From Staphylococcus debuckii (GTDB taxonomy: Bacteria; Bacillota; Bacilli; Staphylococcales; Staphylococcaceae): a stretch of 64,000 bases of DNA. How positions within the stretch are numbered: position 1 is the stretch's first letter; each line of letters begins with the position of its first letter. The stretch is from NCBI RefSeq assembly GCF_003718735.1, contig NZ_CP033460.1:744001-808000 (forward strand), written 5' to 3'. Of the stretch, positions 42,617 through 53,474 are shown in pieces. The notes under the pieces were generated by a model that saw nothing but the letters and a program-made list of their open reading frames with translations, was not told where the DNA came from and did no database searches. The position numbers and the translations under genes are program-made.

Positions 42617-43312
42617 ATGAAGATTTATAGTCAAGGTGACCAAGCGATTGTAGTTTCGGTGGAAAAAGAAGTGACCCAAAATACAACTGAAGATTTATTG
42701 GCATTGCGTTCTTATTTAGTAGAACAAGATTATCCTTTTATTACTGAAATTGTACCGACTGAATCGGATATGATGATTGTGTATGATGCGAGAAGTATGA
42801 TTAAACACCATCACATTAAGTCGCCTTTCCAATATATGAAAGAATTACTGCAATCTATCAAAATTGAAGTGAAACATGGAGATGCTGTCAGTATGCCGAC
42901 GGAAATTCCGGTTTATTATGGTGGTACTTATGGGCCGGATTTAGAAGCATTGCTGGAATTTTATAAAATGGATAAAGAAACTTTTATTCAGCTGCATTCT
43001 CAAAAAACTTATTTCGTTTCCATGATGGGCTATTCTCCTGGCTTTCCGTATTTAACGGGGATGAATGAGCGCTTGTATATTAACCACACAGGAGACACGA
43101 AAAAATATATTCCGGCGGGTTCTGTTATTTTAGAAGGTAAAAAGAGCGGTATCGTTACAACTGATACATATGGAGACTGGATTGTTATCGGTTATACACC
43201 GGTTAAGTTATTCGACCCTTCAAAAGAAGATTTTACATTGTTGAAATTAGGCGATACGATTCGTTTCAAAGCAACTGAACCAGAGTCCGAAAAGATTGGA
43301 GGAACATTATAA
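42617..43312 (+). CDS. Second KipI/PxpB-family protein
   Basis: The 231-residue protein has the same SMMGYSPGFPYLTGMNERL motif and the late DTYGDWIVIGYTP segment as pxpB at 3.1 kb, but is clearly diverged. It is coupled to a KipA-type partner by a one-base overlap. No pxpA-type gene follows, so this pair cannot make the full PxpABC enzyme by itself. It may share PxpA or act on another amide. ATG 42617 follows GAGGTGCGTT. Confidence 0.85.
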   Translation: MKIYSQGDQAIVVSVEKEVTQNTTEDLLALRSYLVEQDYPFITEIVPTESDMMIVYDARSMIKHHHIKSPFQYMKELLQSIKIEVKHGDAVSMPTEIPVYYGGTYGPDLEALLEFYKMDKETFIQLHSQKTYFVSMMGYSPGFPYLTGMNERLYINHTGDTKKYIPAGSVILEGKKSGIVTTDTYGDWIVIGYTPVKLFDPSKEDFTLLKLGDTIRFKATEPESEKIGGTL

Positions 43313-44316
43313 TGTCAATCATCATAGAAGATCCTGGCTTATTTGCCAGCTTTCAAGATTTTGGACGTCAAGGGTATGAACATGATGGCGTGATACCAGG
43401 CGGAGCAATTGATTTCTTAGCTCATGAAGTGGCCAATCGTTTAGTTGCGAATGATAAGAATGAAGCAACGCTAGAAATGACGACTAAAATGGCGCGCATA
43501 CGTTTTACTGAACCAACTTTGATTGCCTTAGCAGGAGGCAACTTTAAAGCTTGGACTCAGCAGATGCGTATTCTGCCTAATAAATTATATTTAGTTGAAA
43601 AAGGCGATGTGCTTCAATTCTCTGAAACTAATCGCACGTCGCGTGTTTATTTAGCAATAGGGGGCGGAGTTGAATTAGAAGAGTGGCTCGGCTCTACCTC
43701 TACTGATTTTCTCTCTCACATCGGAGGATATGAAGGTCGCAAGTTGCAAACTGGCGATGCTATTAATATGAAACGTGATTATTCCGAACGTCATTTGAAA
43801 TTGTTTGATAATCTGAAACACACTCATAAAACTGATTGGGGTGTGGATGGGTATGCACTGTCATTCAATTATATGTCAGATATGTTTCATGTCATTTTGA
43901 ATAAAGGTGCTGAAGATTTTGACGAAGAAACATTGAATCGTTTTACACGTGAAGAATATAAAGTAACCAGCAAGGCGAATCGTGCTGGGATGATTTTAGA
44001 AGGCGAGCCGGTAAAAGCGTATTATGAAGATATGCCGCCGCATCAATCGGTTAAACGAGGCACAATACAAGTAAAACGTGACGGTTCACCGATTATTTTA
44101 TTAAATGATCATTATACGTTAGGCAGTTATCCGCAAATCGGTACAATTGCCAGCTATCATCTCACTAAACTCGCTCAAAAACCGCAGGGTTCTAAATTAA
44201 AGTTCCAATATATCGATGTTTACACTGCAGAAGACAATCTAATGAAATACAGCAGCTGGGTACAACAGCTATTTCATGGCATTGAATATAGAATGCTGCA
44301 AGAAATGCAAAAATAA
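43312..44316 (+). CDS. Second KipA/PxpC-family protein
   Basis: The 334-residue protein begins IIEDPGLFASFQDFGRQGYEHDG, carries GGYEGRKLQTGD near residue 140 and the late LNDHYTLGSYPQIGTI segment. It is a diverged copy of the pxpC gene at 3.9 kb. It ends the cluster, and a hairpin terminator follows 28 bp after the stop. Confidence 0.85.
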   Translation: MSIIIEDPGLFASFQDFGRQGYEHDGVIPGGAIDFLAHEVANRLVANDKNEATLEMTTKMARIRFTEPTLIALAGGNFKAWTQQMRILPNKLYLVEKGDVLQFSETNRTSRVYLAIGGGVELEEWLGSTSTDFLSHIGGYEGRKLQTGDAINMKRDYSERHLKLFDNLKHTHKTDWGVDGYALSFNYMSDMFHVILNKGAEDFDEETLNRFTREEYKVTSKANRAGMILEGEPVKAYYEDMPPHQSVKRGTIQVKRDGSPIILLNDHYTLGSYPQIGTIASYHLTKLAQKPQGSKLKFQYIDVYTAEDNLMKYSSWVQQLFHGIEYRMLQEMQK

Positions 44317-44344
44317 ACTAAAATTATCTATTTAAATATAGGAT

Positions 44345-44378
44345 GCTGATCGGATAATACTATTCGGTCAGTTTTTTT
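44345..44378 (+). terminator. Terminator of the second pxpBC pair
   Basis: CTGATCGG pairs with TCGGTCAG with a G-U pair, and TTTTTTT follows. Confidence 0.8.
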
Positions 44379-44865
44379 GTTTAAAGAAGTGCAAATTTAT
44401 ACAGTATTGTTAAAAAAGAGTACTAGGTCTGGAGTCTGATTTGAAAATAAGGAAAAGCGTGTATAATTTAACGCTATCGACACTCTTTAATTACAATAAA
44501 AGCTTGATTTAACAATAGCTAAGCTTTGTTTTCATTGTACCTTATTATAAAATTAACAAATAAAAAATAAAGTATAATAAGTAAAAAACGACTAGGTTAT
44601 TGCTTGAAATCCGAGCCGAATTGTTCTATATTTAATTACTGTACTACGTACTTTTTGTTACAAACAGATTACAAAAAGTGGAGATTGTAAATGAATGATT
44701 AACCAAAAATAATGTTTAACGAAAATGTTTGATGAAACAAAGAGGTTGAGATAAGGGTTGTTTGAAATTCCGTGTAGTGAGTAACAGATTTCACTTTTAA
44801 TCTCAACCTAGTTTTTAATGTATAGAGTGATTCAAGATGAATAAATAATAACGGGGGAGACACAC
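44379..44865. other. Gene-free region before ltaS with a long hairpin
   Basis: A long two-step hairpin lies at 44743-44809: AGGTTGAGAT pairs with ATCTCAACCT, and inside it TGAAAT pairs with ATTTCA. GTTTTT follows. It is of the GAGACAT/GTTGAGA gene-end family but no gene lies directly before it. No ORF is supported. ltaS has a GGGGGAG site at its start. Confidence 0.5.
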
Positions 44866-46806
44866 ATGAGTCTGCAGAAAAAGAAAATAAGCATCTTTGG
44901 CTTTTTTATACTCACGCTTATCACGTTGAGTTTAAAGACATACTTTGCTTATTATGTTGATTTTTCTTTAGGAGTTAAGGGATTAGTTCAAAATTTGATT
45001 CTATTGATGAATCCATATAGCTTAATCGCACTGGTATTAAGCGTATTCTTGTTCTTTAAAGGTAAGAAAGCATTTTGGTTTATGTTTGTAGGCGGGTTCT
45101 TACTTACATTTTTACTTTATGCGAATGTCGTTTATTTTAGATTTTTCTCAGACTTCTTGACATTCAGTACCTTGAACCAAGCAGGTAATGTTGAATCTAT
45201 GGGCGGAGCAGTATCAGCTTCATTCAAATGGTATGACTTTGTATACTTTATTGATACAATTGTTTACTTGTTTATACTGATCTTCAAATCTCAATGGTTA
45301 AACACACGTACATTCAGCAAGAAATTCGTACCGGTTGTAATGGCCGTTTCAGTTGCATTGTTCTTCTTGAACTTAGCATTTGCTGAAACAGACCGTCCTG
45401 AATTATTAACACGTACATTTGACCATAAATATCTTGTAAAATATTTAGGACCTTATAACTTTACAGTTTATGACGGTGTCAAGACGATTCAGAATAACCA
45501 AGAAAAAGCATTGGCATCAGAAGATGATTTAACGAAAGTGTTAAACTACACAAAACATAAGCAAACACAGCCGAACCCTGAATATTATGGTGTAGCTAAA
45601 AAGAAAAATATTATCAAAATCCATTTAGAGAGTTTCCAAACATTCTTGATCAACAAGAAAGTAAATGGTAAAGAAGTTACTCCATTCTTGAATAAATTAT
45701 CTTCAGGTAATGACGAGTTCAGATATTATCCAAACTTCTTCCATCAAACTGGTCAAGGTAAAACATCAGATGCGGAATTCACAATGGATAACAGTTTATA
45801 CGGATTGCCTCAAGGTTCTGCGTATTCACTGAAAGGTTCTAATACTTTCCAATCATTACCAGCTATTCTGGATCAAAAAGAAGGCTATAATAGTAACGTA
45901 ATGCATGGTGACTACAAAACATTCTGGAACCGTGATCAAGTTTATAAACATTTCGGTATCGATAAATTCTACGATGCAACATACTATGATATGAGTCCTA
46001 ATAATATTGAAAACTTAGGATTGAAAGACATGCCGTTCTTTAAAGCATCAGCAGATTATCAATCTAAAATGAAACAACCATTCTATTCACATCTTATTAC
46101 GTTGACAAACCACTATCCATTTACGTTGTCATCTGAAGATGCGGATATTGAAAAACCGAACACTGGTGACTCAACAGTAGACGGATATGTACAAACAGCA
46201 AATTATCTTGATAGATCATTAGAAGAATATATTAATGACTTGAAAGCCAAAGGTCTTTACAAAAATTCTGTAATTATTATTTACGGTGACCACTATGGTA
46301 TTTCAGAAAATCATAATAAAGCTATGGAAAAATTATTAGGTGAAGATATTACACCAGCAAAATTCATGGACTTGAACCGCACTGGTTTATGGATGAAGAT
46401 TCCTGGTAAACAAGGCGGCGTTGACAACACTTACGGTGGTCAAGTAGACGTTATGCCGACATTATTACACTTAGTAGGTATTGATTCTAAAAATTACTTG
46501 ATGATGGGTACAGATTTATTATCTAAAGACCATTCACAATTAGTACCATTCAGAAATGGTGATTTCATTACACCGAAATATAAATATGTAAACGGCAAAG
46601 CTTATGACAATAAAACAAATCAACCGTTGACAAAAGAGCCGGCCGATTTACAGAAAAATAAACAACAAGTCGAAAAAGATTTAGAAATGAGCGATAATGT
46701 TCTAAACGGCGACTTATTCAGATTCTACAAAAACCCTGACTTCAAAAAAGTAGACCCATCAAAATATCAATATAAAACGGGTCCAAAAGGCTCAGAACAA
46801 AAATAG
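44866..46806 (+). CDS. ltaS: Lipoteichoic acid synthase
   Basis: The 646-residue protein has five N-terminal membrane segments and then an extracellular sulfatase-like domain. The signal peptidase site KALASEDD is near residue 217, and the active-site Thr is in [13 protein letters not shown] near residue 300. It has the metal-binding YGDHYGIS near residue 475 and [11 protein letters not shown]. It polymerises glycerol phosphate from phosphatidylglycerol onto the glycolipid anchor. The GGGGGAG site precedes ATG 44866. Neighbour order ltaS, ABC-F, recQ is staphylococcal. Confidence 0.97.
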   Translation: MSLQKKKISIFGFFILTLITLSLKTYFAYYVDFSLGVKGLVQNLILLMNPYSLIALVLSVFLFFKGKKAFWFMFVGGFLLTFLLYANVVYFRFFSDFLTFSTLNQAGNVESMGGAVSASFKWYDFVYFIDTIVYLFILIFKSQWLNTRTFSKKFVPVVMAVSVALFFLNLAFAETDRPELLTRTFDHKYLVKYLGPYNFTVYDGVKTIQNNQEKALASEDDLTKVLNYTKHKQTQPNPEYYGVAKKKNIIKIHLESFQTFLINKKVNGKEVTPFLNKLSSGNDEFRYYPNFFHQTGQGKTSDAEFTMDNSLYGLPQGSAYSLKGSNTFQSLPAILDQKEGYNSNVMHGDYKTFWNRDQVYKHFGIDKFYDATYYDMSPNNIENLGLKDMPFFKASADYQSKMKQPFYSHLITLTNHYPFTLSSEDADIEKPNTGDSTVDGYVQTANYLDRSLEEYINDLKAKGLYKNSVIIIYGDHYGISENHNKAMEKLLGEDITPAKFMDLNRTGLWMKIPGKQGGVDNTYGGQVDVMPTLLHLVGIDSKNYLMMGTDLLSKDHSQLVPFRNGDFITPKYKYVNGKAYDNKTNQPLTKEPADLQKNKQQVEKDLEMSDNVLNGDLFRFYKNPDFKKVDPSKYQYKTGPKGSEQK

Positions 46807-46820
46807 AGTAAAAAATTCAC

Positions 46821-46865
46821 AAGAGAGTATTTAGAACTGCCGAGTTCTAAATACTCTCTTTCTTT
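46821..46865 (+). terminator. Terminator of ltaS
   Basis: AAGAGAGTATTTAGAACT pairs with AGTTCTAAATACTCTCTT around GCCG, and TCTTTTTG follows. The 18-bp stem is the strongest in the window. Confidence 0.95.
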
Positions 46866-47086
46866 TTGTACTTATGTAAATCGACACAATAATAAAATTT
46901 GTCTATTATTTCTTTTTCTCATGATTTATTTACAATTTCTTAATAATAATCGGTACTTCTAAGCGGTACGACAGTATCATTTAAGCTCTAAAAGGTGTAT
47001 AATATATGGAACTGATTTCACTATAAGCAATCCTAAATAGTGAACAATAGAACAAATGAACGTACGAATATAAGTGGAGGCTGACA

Positions 47087-48958
47087 ATGGAATCATACAA
47101 AATAGAACACTTACATAAATCTTACGCGGATAAGGTAATATTTGATGATTTACACTTATCTGTCTCAGAACATGAACGCATTGGACTCGTAGGGATTAAC
47201 GGAACTGGCAAAAGTACTTTGCTGAAAGTGATAGCAGGCTTAGATGACGACTATGAAGCAGAAGTAAATTGTCCCAATCAATATCGCATTCGTTATTCAT
47301 CTCAAAAGCAAGACTTAAATGAAGATAAGACAGTTTTAGAAGAAGTGTTGAGTGCGGATACAACTGCAGTTAAGTTGATCAAAAATTATGAAACAGCAGT
47401 TCAACGGTATACTGAAACTCAAAATGATGCAGACTTTCAAAAAATGATGCAAGCTCAAGAAGCAATGGATCAAGCTGAAGCTTGGGATTATAGTGCAGAG
47501 GTTAAAACAATATTATCAAAATTAGGAATAAACGATACTGCTCAATCCGTACAAGCATTATCAGGCGGACAACAGAAAAGGGTGGTGCTTGCTAAAACGT
47601 TAATCGAACAACCAGATTTATTATTGTTGGATGAACCGACCAACCACTTAGATTTCGATTCGATTAAATGGTTGATTAATTACGTAAAACAATATCCGCA
47701 CACTGTATTGTTTGTGACACATGATCGGTACTTCCTGAATGAAGTCTCTACACGTATTGTTGAATTAGATAGAGGCAAATTGCGTACGTACCCAGGGAAC
47801 TATGAGGATTATATTGCGATGCGTGCTGAAAATGAACAAATTGAGCAACAGCAAAATCAGAAGCAACGCTCGTTATACAAACAAGAATTGTCATGGATGC
47901 GTGCAGGTGCTAAGGCACGTTCAACAAAACAGCAAGCAAGAATCAATCGTTTCAGTGATTTGGAATCACAAGTTAAAAATCAGACCACACGTGAAACAGG
48001 ACAGCTCAACCTTGCACATTCAAGATTAGGCAAACAGGTCTTTGAACTAGAAGATTTAACTAAGCGCATTGCAGAAAAGACTTTATTTGAACATGTTACC
48101 CAGATTATTCAAAATGGACAGCAAATCGGTATTGTGGGACCGAATGGTGCTGGCAAGACAACATTATTGAATATTCTAGCTGGGGAAGATATTGATTATT
48201 CAGGGGTTGTTAAAATAGGTCAAACAGTGAAGACTGCCTACTTTAAGCAAACTGATGAACGTTTAGACAGAGATATCCGTGTGATTGACTTTTTACGTGA
48301 GGAAAGTGAAGTTGCCAAAGAAAAAGACGGAACGACTGTTTCAGTCACGCAGCTTTTAGAAAGATTTTTATTCCCAAGTGCCACACACGGCAAAAAGGTA
48401 TATAAACTATCAGGCGGCGAACAAAAAAGACTTTACTTGCTTAGACTGTTAGTACATCAACCGAATGTATTGTTATTAGATGAGCCTACGAATGATTTAG
48501 ATACCGAAACATTGACCATTCTTGAGGACTATATTGCGACATTCGGCGGCACTATTATTACTGTCAGTCACGATAGATACTTCTTGAACAAGGTCGCTCA
48601 AGAATTCTGGTATGTTCATGATGGGCAAATTGAACGTATTATCGGAAACTTCGAAGATTATGAAAAATATAAAGAAGAACAAACTAAGCGTAAAGAAGCA
48701 AGCAAACAGCAACCTAAACAAACGAAAGAAAGACAACGTAAAGGGTTATCGTATAAAGAAAAGCGTGAATATGAAACGGTGATGGCAAGAATTGAGGAAT
48801 CAGAAGCGCGTCTTGAAGCAATTGAACAAGAGATGGTAGATGCGAGGGATGATTATACAAAAATACAAGCACTTAATTCTGAAAAAGAAACTTTAGAGGC
48901 ACAATACGAGCAAGATATGACAAGATGGAGTGAACTTGAAGAATTAAAGGAACAATGA
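47087..48958 (+). CDS. ABC-F family ATPase
   Basis: The 623-residue protein has two ATP-binding domains without membrane helices: Walker A GINGTGKST near residue 39 and GPNGAGKTT near residue 353, and signatures LSGGQQKR and LSGGEQKR. Walker B is LLLLDEPTNHLDF and LLLDEPTNDLDT. A linker of ~80 residues lies between the domains and a coiled coil ends the protein. ABC-F proteins act on the ribosome. It is closest in layout to Uup; resistance by target protection cannot be told from sequence alone. Confidence 0.9.
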   Translation: MESYKIEHLHKSYADKVIFDDLHLSVSEHERIGLVGINGTGKSTLLKVIAGLDDDYEAEVNCPNQYRIRYSSQKQDLNEDKTVLEEVLSADTTAVKLIKNYETAVQRYTETQNDADFQKMMQAQEAMDQAEAWDYSAEVKTILSKLGINDTAQSVQALSGGQQKRVVLAKTLIEQPDLLLLDEPTNHLDFDSIKWLINYVKQYPHTVLFVTHDRYFLNEVSTRIVELDRGKLRTYPGNYEDYIAMRAENEQIEQQQNQKQRSLYKQELSWMRAGAKARSTKQQARINRFSDLESQVKNQTTRETGQLNLAHSRLGKQVFELEDLTKRIAEKTLFEHVTQIIQNGQQIGIVGPNGAGKTTLLNILAGEDIDYSGVVKIGQTVKTAYFKQTDERLDRDIRVIDFLREESEVAKEKDGTTVSVTQLLERFLFPSATHGKKVYKLSGGEQKRLYLLRLLVHQPNVLLLDEPTNDLDTETLTILEDYIATFGGTIITVSHDRYFLNKVAQEFWYVHDGQIERIIGNFEDYEKYKEEQTKRKEASKQQPKQTKERQRKGLSYKEKREYETVMARIEESEARLEAIEQEMVDARDDYTKIQALNSEKETLEAQYEQDMTRWSELEELKEQ

Positions 48959-48970
48959 GGGGTCAAAAAT

Positions 48971-50749
48971 ATGGAAACAACATTATCACATTATTTTGGA
49001 TACCAAACATTCCGTCCTGGACAAAAAGAAATTATTTCCAAAATACTAGATAAACAAAATGTGTTAGGGGTTTTACCGACTGGTGGCGGTAAATCATTAT
49101 GTTATCAAGTACCGGGTCTGATGATGGGCGGAGTCACTGTTGTAATCAGTCCGTTGATTTCATTGATGAAAGACCAAGTAGATCAGTTGAAAGCGATGGG
49201 GATTAATGCAGCATATTTAAACAGCAGTTTATCTCAAAAAGACCAAAAAGCTGTAGAGAAACAATTACTTAATGGTGAAATACAATTTTTATATGTGGCA
49301 CCAGAACGTTTTGAAAATAATCAGTTCATGAAATTGCTTTATGGATTGGATATTAAATTGGTTGCATTTGATGAAGCACACTGTATTTCAAAATGGGGTC
49401 ATGATTTCAGACCGAGTTACCAACAAGTCATCGGTAAAGTGATGTGTCTGCCGCAACGCTTTGCAGTTGCTGCTTTGACTGCTACCGCAACAGCTGAAGT
49501 GCAGCAAGACATTATGGAAAGACTGCATATCGCCCCAAACGACATGGTTAAGACGAGTATTAAACGTCCGAATTTAAAATTCAAAGTCAATTCAACGTAT
49601 CAGCGTCAGAAATTTGTGTTGGAATATGTAAAGGAACACGCAGATAAAGCGGGTATTATTTATTGCTCTACACGTAAACAAGTAGAAGAACTGCAACAAG
49701 TTTTCGAAGACCAAGATATTAATAGTGCGATTTATCATGCGGGTTTAACTAATAAAGAACGTGAAGCGGCTCAAAATGACTTTGTTTTTGATAAAACTAA
49801 AGTCGTTATTGCGACGAACGCATTTGGAATGGGAATCGATAAGTCTAATGTTCGCTTCGTCATTCACTATAATATGCCAGGTGATTTGGAATCTTATTAT
49901 CAAGAAGCGGGGCGTGCTGGGCGTGATGGATTAGAGAGTGATTGTATTTTATTATATAGCGAACGTGACATTGGTCTGCATCAATTCTTTATTGCTTCTT
50001 CTAAAGCAGATGATGATTACAAAGAAAAAATGGGTGAGAAACTCAATAAAATGATTCAATATACTAAGACGAAGAAATGCTTAGAAGCAACCTTAGTCCA
50101 TTATTTTGAACCTAACGAGAAACTAGAAGAATGCGGACGCTGCAGTAATTGTGTTAATGAAAATAAAACATATGACATGACGGACGAAGCTAAAAAAATC
50201 ATCAGCTGTATTGTCCGTATGCGTCAGCAAGAAACTTATGGCGTGATAATTCAAGTGCTGAGAGGGGAAATCTCTGATTATGTAAAATATAATCAATACG
50301 ATGAATTGTCCACTTTTGGTATTATGAAAGCTTATACAACCTCAGAATGCAGTCATCTGATTGATGAATTACGATTTAAAGGCTTCTTGAATGAAAATGA
50401 TGAAGTTTTAACTTGTGATAAAAAGGTTAAAAAAGTGTTAAGCGAAGGTTTAAAAATTTATACAGTACCATTTAAACGAAAAGCCAAAGAAAAAGTGAAT
50501 ATCAATACTATCGAAGGGGTAGACCGCGCTTTGTTTGATGAATTAGTTGCGGTTAGAAAAGGATTGAGTGAAAAGCTGAATATTGCACCGATTAGTATCT
50601 TCACAGATTTTACTTTGGAAGAATTTGCGAAACGCAAGCCAGAATCAAAACAAGAGATGATTGCGATCGATGGAGTTGGCAGCTATAAATTAAAGCATTA
50701 CTGTCCGAAATTCATTGAAACTATTCATAATTATAAAGCGCAAGTTTAA
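48971..50749 (+). CDS. recQ: ATP-dependent DNA helicase RecQ
   Basis: The 592-residue protein has PTGGGKSLCYQ near residue 37, the DEAH box FDEAHCISKWGHDFRP near residue 130, helicase motif VI QEAGRAGRDG near 300, the zinc-binding Cys cluster ending ECGRCSNC near 390 and a C-terminal HRDC domain (VRKGLSEKLNIAP near 527). It unwinds DNA during repair. It starts 12 bp after the ABC-F gene behind AATGAGGGG. Confidence 0.95.
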   Translation: METTLSHYFGYQTFRPGQKEIISKILDKQNVLGVLPTGGGKSLCYQVPGLMMGGVTVVISPLISLMKDQVDQLKAMGINAAYLNSSLSQKDQKAVEKQLLNGEIQFLYVAPERFENNQFMKLLYGLDIKLVAFDEAHCISKWGHDFRPSYQQVIGKVMCLPQRFAVAALTATATAEVQQDIMERLHIAPNDMVKTSIKRPNLKFKVNSTYQRQKFVLEYVKEHADKAGIIYCSTRKQVEELQQVFEDQDINSAIYHAGLTNKEREAAQNDFVFDKTKVVIATNAFGMGIDKSNVRFVIHYNMPGDLESYYQEAGRAGRDGLESDCILLYSERDIGLHQFFIASSKADDDYKEKMGEKLNKMIQYTKTKKCLEATLVHYFEPNEKLEECGRCSNCVNENKTYDMTDEAKKIISCIVRMRQQETYGVIIQVLRGEISDYVKYNQYDELSTFGIMKAYTTSECSHLIDELRFKGFLNENDEVLTCDKKVKKVLSEGLKIYTVPFKRKAKEKVNINTIEGVDRALFDELVAVRKGLSEKLNIAPISIFTDFTLEEFAKRKPESKQEMIAIDGVGSYKLKHYCPKFIETIHNYKAQV

Positions 50750-50845
50750 AGTGATTTTTTAAGAACAGCAAGTTTAACAACGAAAGGGTGCCGCCACTGT
50801 TAGCTTGTTGTTCTTTTTTAAATAAAGAGAAATGTGGGTGAGGGA

Positions 50846-51802
50846 ATGATAGAGTTCAAGAATGTCAGCAAAAAATATGGAAATAAAACTGCAGTTGATG
50901 ATGTCAGCTTCAAAATTAATGAAGGAGAGTTTTTTGTTTTAATTGGACCGTCTGGATGCGGAAAAACAACGACGTTGAAAATGATTAATCGTTTAATACC
51001 GTTGACAGAGGGCTACATTTATTTTAAAGATGCGCCTATCAGTGATTATCCAGTATACGAAATGCGTTGGGACATCGGTTATGTATTACAGCAAATTGCT
51101 CTTTTTCCGCATATGTCAGTGAAAGAGAATATTGCACAAGTTCCTCAAATGAAGGGTTGGAATAAAGATAAAATTGATGCACGCGTAGACGAATTGTTAA
51201 AAATGGTGAATTTAGATCCTGATACATATCGTAATCGTAAACCTGACGAGCTATCTGGCGGTCAAAGACAACGTGTTGGGGTAATCAGAGCCCTTGCTGC
51301 TGATCCACCTGTTATTTTAATGGATGAACCTTTCAGCGCTTTAGACCCAATCAGTCGTACAAAATTGCAAGATGACTTGATTGAATTGCAAAAGCAGATT
51401 AAGAAAACTATTATTTTTGTAACACACGATATTGATGAAGCGATGAAGCTGGGAGACCGAATTTGTTTGCTGAATGAGGGACATGTGGAACAAATCGATA
51501 CTCCAGAGCATTTTATTAAACATCCTAAAAACGATTTCGTAAAACAATTTATCAGTCAATATGATAGAAACGTTCAACAACAGTTGAATTTGGATGATAT
51601 ATTGCAAAATACTGAATTGAAATCTCTTCAATCAACACACGATTTGCCTATTGTGCAACATGACGCACCTTTGAAGAAAGTGTATAAAGATTTAGCGCGC
51701 TACGATGCAATTGCAGTAGAGCGTAAGGGTCAAACACATATGTTGACGAGAGAAGATATTTTCAACTTCTTAGCTGATAGTGAAAGAGGTGACGCATCAT
51801 GA
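50846..51802 (+). CDS. opuCA: Osmoprotectant ABC transporter ATP-binding protein
   Basis: The 318-residue ATPase has Walker A GPSGCGKTT near residue 36, the signature LSGGQRQRVGV near 142 and Walker B VILMDEPFSALDP near 160. A C-terminal CBS-like extension is present. It belongs to the glycine betaine/carnitine/choline OpuC family. The ATG at 50846 is chosen over the in-frame GTG at 50834. Its stop overlaps the next gene as ATGA. Confidence 0.88.
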   Translation: MIEFKNVSKKYGNKTAVDDVSFKINEGEFFVLIGPSGCGKTTTLKMINRLIPLTEGYIYFKDAPISDYPVYEMRWDIGYVLQQIALFPHMSVKENIAQVPQMKGWNKDKIDARVDELLKMVNLDPDTYRNRKPDELSGGQRQRVGVIRALAADPPVILMDEPFSALDPISRTKLQDDLIELQKQIKKTIIFVTHDIDEAMKLGDRICLLNEGHVEQIDTPEHFIKHPKNDFVKQFISQYDRNVQQQLNLDDILQNTELKSLQSTHDLPIVQHDAPLKKVYKDLARYDAIAVERKGQTHMLTREDIFNFLADSERGDAS

Positions 51803-53313
51803 ATGCATTTTTAGAAACGTTATCAGCGCGTAAAGGCGAGTTGCTCAGTACCATATTAGAACATATCCAAATTTCATTTATTGCGCTTTTAATTGCATGC
51901 TTGATTGGTGTTCCGCTTGGTATTTTGTTAACGAAGACGAAGCATGTATCTGAGTTTGTCATTAATATTGCTGCCGTACTGCAAACGATTCCGTCATTAG
52001 CACTCTTAGGATTAATGATTCCTATTTTTGGAATTGGAACTTTACCGGCTATTATTGCTTTAGTGGTTTATGCTTTGCTGCCGATTCTCAGAAATACATA
52101 CACTGGGATCAAAGAAGTGGATCCTTCTTTAGTGGAAGCGGCTAAAGGGATTGGAATGAAGCCTGGAAGAAGATTGACGAAAGTCGAACTGCCTATTGCG
52201 ATGCCGATTATCATGGCAGGGATACGTACTGCTATGGTGCTTATCATCGGTACTGCCACATTAGCTGCATTAATTGGTGCAGGCGGTTTAGGGGATTTAA
52301 TCTTACTCGGTATTGACCGAAATAATAGTTCTCTTATTTTATTAGGTGCGATTCCAGCAGCTATTCTAGCTATTATCTTTGATTTGGCTTTACGCTACAT
52401 GCAAAACTTATCTTATAAAAAAATATTGATTACTTTAGGGGCGCTTTTACTTATTGTCGTTCTTGTCATTATTATTCCTTTATTCGGAGGCAAAGGTGAT
52501 AAAGTTACAATTGCTGGTAAATTAGGGTCTGAACCTTCAATTATTACGAACATGTATAAAATTTTAATTGAAGAAGAGACAGACGACACAGTAGATGTAA
52601 AAGATGGAATGGGTAAAACATCCTTCCTATTCAACGCCTTGAAATCTGATGATATCGATGGTTACTTAGAATTTACAGGCACCGTTCTAGGTGAATTAAC
52701 GAAAGAACCATTAAAATCTAAAGAAGAACATAAAGTGTATGAGCAAGCTAAAACAAGTCTTGAAAAGAAAGATAAGATGACTTTATTGAAACCGATGAAA
52801 TATAACAACACTTATGCACTAGCGGTCAAGCGCGATTTTGCTAAAAAACATCACTTGAAAACAATCGGTGATTTAGAAAAAGTTCAAGATCAAATCAAAC
52901 CTGGTTTCACACTCGAATTTAATGATCGTCCGGATGGATTCAAAGCTGTATCTAAAGCCTATGATTTAAAATTTGATAATATCCGTACTATGGAACCGAA
53001 ATTACGTTATCAAGCAGTCAAGAAAGGCGATATTAACTTAATTGATGCCTATTCTACAGACGCTGAATTAAAACAATACGATATGCAAGTGTTGAAAGAT
53101 GATAAGCATGTCTTCCCACCTTATCAAGGTGCGCCGATGTTCAAAGAAAAATACTTAAAAGAACATCCTGAAATTAAAAAGCCGTTGAATAAATTAGCCG
53201 GTAAAATTACAGATGAAGAAATGCAAGAAATGAATTACAAAGTAACAGTGAAAAATGAAGATTCGTATAAAGTAGCAAAAGATTATTTAGAAAAACACCA
53301 CCTGATTAAATAA
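51799..53313 (+). CDS. Osmoprotectant ABC permease fused to substrate-binding domain
   Basis: The 504-residue protein joins an N-terminal permease with about six membrane segments (EAA-like loop GIKEVDPSLVEAAKGIGMKPGRRL near residue 105) to a C-terminal substrate-binding domain of the OpuAC/YehZ type (from ~residue 230, TIAGKLGSEPSIITNMYKIL). The fusion replaces separate OpuCB, OpuCC and OpuCD. It should import betaine or related osmolytes. It is translationally coupled to the ATPase. Confidence 0.9.
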   Translation: MNAFLETLSARKGELLSTILEHIQISFIALLIACLIGVPLGILLTKTKHVSEFVINIAAVLQTIPSLALLGLMIPIFGIGTLPAIIALVVYALLPILRNTYTGIKEVDPSLVEAAKGIGMKPGRRLTKVELPIAMPIIMAGIRTAMVLIIGTATLAALIGAGGLGDLILLGIDRNNSSLILLGAIPAAILAIIFDLALRYMQNLSYKKILITLGALLLIVVLVIIIPLFGGKGDKVTIAGKLGSEPSIITNMYKILIEEETDDTVDVKDGMGKTSFLFNALKSDDIDGYLEFTGTVLGELTKEPLKSKEEHKVYEQAKTSLEKKDKMTLLKPMKYNNTYALAVKRDFAKKHHLKTIGDLEKVQDQIKPGFTLEFNDRPDGFKAVSKAYDLKFDNIRTMEPKLRYQAVKKGDINLIDAYSTDAELKQYDMQVLKDDKHVFPPYQGAPMFKEKYLKEHPEIKKPLNKLAGKITDEEMQEMNYKVTVKNEDSYKVAKDYLEKHHLIK

Positions 53314-53346
53314 TGAGGAAGCTGCTTGAGATTTATTGCGGGGCCG

Positions 53347-53376
53347 GGACAGAATAATGTTCCGGTTCTTTTTGGT
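53347..53376 (+). terminator. Terminator of the osmoprotectant transporter operon
   Basis: CCGGGAC pairs with GTTCCGG with a G-U pair around AGAATAAT, and TTCTTTTTGG follows. Confidence 0.75.
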
Positions 53377-53474
53377 ACTTTTAAAAAAACGAGTTTGCAT
53401 TCTTACTGTAAAAAGCGCTATAATATTGACTAAATTCAAAAATATCAGTCAATTTAAATGGGGGGCTTTACCAC

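Noticed and set aside
50834..50845. GTG start for the osmoprotectant ATPase
   Set aside because: The extra residues (GEG) come from the ribosome site itself; the ATG at 50846 gives the usual MIEFKNVSK start.
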